This document shows, in pieces, positions 62,182 through 64,000 of a DNA stretch of 64,000 nt. The position numbers were made by a program, and so were the translations under genes. This stretch comes from Bradyrhizobium ottawaense (lineage in GTDB: Bacteria; Pseudomonadota; Alphaproteobacteria; Rhizobiales; Xanthobacteraceae). Under the pieces are notes generated by a model, which did no database searches, was not told the DNA's origin, and saw nothing but the letters and a program-made list of their open reading frames with translations. The stretch is from positions 1,588,001 to 1,652,000 of the forward strand of contig NZ_CP029425.2 in assembly GCF_002278135.3 (NCBI RefSeq), in the 5' to 3' direction. Position 1 is the first letter of the stretch, and every line of letters starts with the position of its first letter.

Positions 62182-63771
62182 ATGACCAAACCCAAAGTTC
62201 TCATTTCCGACGCGCTCTCGCCCGCTGCCGTGCAGATCTTCAAAGACCGCGGCGTCGAGGTCGACTTCCAGCCCAATCTCGGCAAGGACAAGGACAAGCT
62301 CGCCGAGATCATCGGCAATTACGACGGCCTTGCGATCCGCTCCGCGACGAAGGCGACCGCAAAGATTCTCGACAAGGCGACCAACCTCAAGGTGATCGGC
62401 CGCGCCGGCATCGGCGTCGACAATGTCGAGATCCCCGCCGCCACGGCCAAGGGCATCATCGTGATGAACACGCCGTTCGGCAATTCGATCACGACCGCCG
62501 AGCATGCCGTCACCCTGATGCTGGCGCTCGCGCGCGAAATCCCGCAGGCCGACGCCTCGACCCAGGCCGGCAAGTGGGAGAAGAACCGCTTCATGGGCGT
62601 CGAGATCACCGGCAAGGTGCTCGGCGTCGTCGGCTGCGGCAACATCGGCTCGATCGTCGCCGACCGCGCACTCGGCCTGCGCATGAAGGTGATCGCGTTC
62701 GATCCGTTCCTGTCGCCGGAGCGCGCCAAGGACATCGGCGTCGAGAAGGTCGAGCTCGACGACCTGCTCAAGCGCGCCGATTTCATCACGCTGCACACGC
62801 CGCTGACCGAGAAGACGAAGAACATCATCGACGCTGCCGCAATCGCCAAGATGAAGAAGGGCGTGCGCCTGATCAACTGCGCGCGCGGCGGTCTCGTCGA
62901 CGAGCAGGCGGTGGTCGATGCACTCAATTCCAAGCACATTGCCGGCGCCGCGTTCGACGTCTTCGTCGAGGAGCCCGCGAACGCCAACGTGCTGTTCGGC
63001 CATCCCAACGTGATCTGCACGCCGCATCTCGGCGCCTCCACCACCGAAGCGCAGGAGAACGTCGCGCTCCAGGTCGCCGAGCAGATGTCGGATTACCTGC
63101 TCACCGGCGCGATCTCGAACGCGGTCAACTTCCCCTCGATCACGGCGGAAGAAGCGCCGAAGCTGAAGCCGTTCATCTCGCTCGCCGAGAAGCTCGGCTC
63201 GTTCGCCGGCCAGCTCACCGAGACCGGCATCCTCAAGGTCGAGATCACCTATGAGGGCCACGTCGCCGAGATGAAGATCAAGGCGATCACCTCCGCCGTG
63301 CTGTCGGGCCTGCTGCGGCCGATGCTGGGCGAGGTCAACGTGGTGTCCGCGCCCGTCGTCGCCAAGGAGCGCGGCATGGTGGTGGACGAGATCGTGCGCG
63401 CCGCCCAGAGCGACTATGAGAGCCTGATCACCGTGACGGTCGCGACCGAACGCCAGGAGCGCTCGGTCTCCGGCACCGTCTATCACGACGGCAAGCCGCG
63501 CCTGGTCGACATCAAGGGCATCCGCGTCGACGCCGAGTTCGGCAAGTCGATGATCTATGTCACCAACGAGGACAAGCCGGGCTTCATCGGCAGTTTCGCT
63601 GGCCTATTGGGCGACGCCAAGATCAACATCGCGACCTTCCATCTCGGCCGCGTCGAGCAGGGCGGCGACGCTATCGCGCTGGTCGAGGTCGATGGCGCGG
63701 TCCCGGCGGAGGTGCTCGCCAAGGTGCAGGCCCTGCCGCAGGTCAAGCAGGTCAAGGCGCTGACGTTCTGA
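62182..63771 (+). CDS. serA: D-3-phosphoglycerate dehydrogenase
   Basis: SerA oxidises 3-phosphoglycerate to 3-phosphohydroxypyruvate, the first committed step of serine synthesis. The 529-residue protein has the NAD loop GVVGCGNIGSIVA (Gly151-Gly156), the catalytic Arg235 (NCARGGLVDE), Glu264 (VEEP) and His282 (CTPHLGAST), an intervening domain of the long SerA type, and a C-terminal ACT domain (about 455-529, VTNEDKPGFIGSFAGLLGD) that would bind serine for feedback control. A terminator follows. Confidence 0.96.
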   Translation: MTKPKVLISDALSPAAVQIFKDRGVEVDFQPNLGKDKDKLAEIIGNYDGLAIRSATKATAKILDKATNLKVIGRAGIGVDNVEIPAATAKGIIVMNTPFGNSITTAEHAVTLMLALAREIPQADASTQAGKWEKNRFMGVEITGKVLGVVGCGNIGSIVADRALGLRMKVIAFDPFLSPERAKDIGVEKVELDDLLKRADFITLHTPLTEKTKNIIDAAAIAKMKKGVRLINCARGGLVDEQAVVDALNSKHIAGAAFDVFVEEPANANVLFGHPNVICTPHLGASTTEAQENVALQVAEQMSDYLLTGAISNAVNFPSITAEEAPKLKPFISLAEKLGSFAGQLTETGILKVEITYEGHVAEMKIKAITSAVLSGLLRPMLGEVNVVSAPVVAKERGMVVDEIVRAAQSDYESLITVTVATERQERSVSGTVYHDGKPRLVDIKGIRVDAEFGKSMIYVTNEDKPGFIGSFAGLLGDAKINIATFHLGRVEQGGDAIALVEVDGAVPAEVLAKVQALPQVKQVKALTF

Positions 63772-63800
63772 GACGCTGACATATTCCGACCCGCGGAACA

Positions 63801-63833
63801 ACGCCGCCTCCGTCACGGGAGGCGGCGTTTTTA
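63801..63833 (+). terminator. Rho-independent terminator of serA
   Basis: ACGCCGCCTCC (63801-63811) pairs with GGAGGCGGCGT (63818-63828) around a six-base loop, followed by TTTTTATTTT. It begins 30 bases after the serA stop codon. Confidence 0.94.
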
Positions 63834-63927
63834 TTTTCCGCGCCTGCCAAACTTTGTGTACCAATGGCGCCAGGACAACTCGTTCAAAGAGCGCTCCGTT
63901 CAAAATCGCTCGACAAGGGAGAAAACA

Positions 63928-64000
63928 ATGCGTGAAGCCGTCATCGTTTCCTATGCGCGCACGGGCCTCGCAAAATCCGGCCGCGGCGGGTTCAACATCA
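63928..64000 (+). CDS. Thiolase family protein, N-terminal fragment
   Basis: The ATG at 63928 follows AAGGGAGAAAACA and begins MREAVIVSYARTGLAKSGRG, the usual start of acetyl-CoA acetyltransferases (which continue with a Gly/Phe loop). Only 24 residues are inside the window, so the catalytic Cys and His cannot be seen. A beta-oxidation or polyhydroxybutyrate role is possible but not determinable here. Confidence 0.75.
   Translation, partial: MREAVIVSYARTGLAKSGRGGFNI

Overview
The window is a GC-rich stretch of alphaproteobacterial chromosome, most likely from Bradyrhizobium or a close relative in the Nitrobacteraceae. The evidence is GC-biased codons, a RibH2-type lumazine synthase behind an FMN riboswitch, a serC leader RNA of the alphaproteobacterial type, a prs / pgeF-midA-lgt / rplY-pth-ychF neighbourhood, and intergenic dumbbell repeats typical of that group. 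The content is almost entirely housekeeping and conserved accessory genes. I saw no rRNA, tRNA, insertion sequence, integrase, prophage or CRISPR array.

Layout. 1-1.5 kb: small secreted proteins. 1.5-5.7 kb: a MarR regulator, response regulator and sensor kinase operon (PetP/PetR-like) divergent from ilvE. 5.7-10.5 kb: a DUF2314 protein, hisS, a tautomerase, an FlK-like thioesterase, proC and a YbjN protein. 10.9-11.7 kb: FMN riboswitch and ribH. 11.8-20.4 kb: prs, a lipoprotein, the pgeF-midA-lgt operon, a dienelactone hydrolase, ubiK, rplY, pth and ychF. 20.5-26.9 kb: small membrane proteins, a MaoC pair, a secreted beta-rich protein and two NTF2-like proteins. 26.9-30.5 kb: uvrB with a long N-terminal extension and two small proteins. 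30.6-35.8 kb: LysR regulator, TSUP exporter, a SCO plus Tat-signal metallo-hydrolase pair, a GST and a CWC protein. 35.9-40.7 kb: DUF1800/DUF1501 pair, IsdG-type haem monooxygenase, aldo/keto reductase, GNAT. 40.8-45 kb: membrane PAS protein, two tiny membrane proteins, a GST and an aspartate-type aminotransferase. 45.2-52.6 kb: DUF992, a divergent EF-G paralogue, an HTH regulator, a SulP transporter, aroE and a tandem pair of secreted paralogues. 52.8-64 kb: LldD-like oxidase, glmM, an MFS transporter, two outer-membrane beta-barrels, GST, GNAT, serC-serA and the start of a thiolase.

How the genes work together. serC and serA give two of the three steps from 3-phosphoglycerate to serine and sit behind a leader RNA. 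pgeF, midA and lgt overlap or abut and cover the cell envelope and complex I assembly. rplY, pth and ychF form a translation-linked run. ilvE, the aspartate-type aminotransferase, aroE and proC are scattered amino-acid genes.

Intergenic DNA is dominated by short inverted-repeat elements of at least eight sequence families (more than 20 copies), often the only content between convergent genes. The points I consider most worth a second look are an EF-G paralogue whose switch II carries Ser in place of the catalytic His, the SCO/Tat-metallo-hydrolase pair, the serC leader with its Shine-Dalgarno in a hairpin loop, the dumbbell repeats (one supplies a stop codon), and several membrane proteins below 60 residues.
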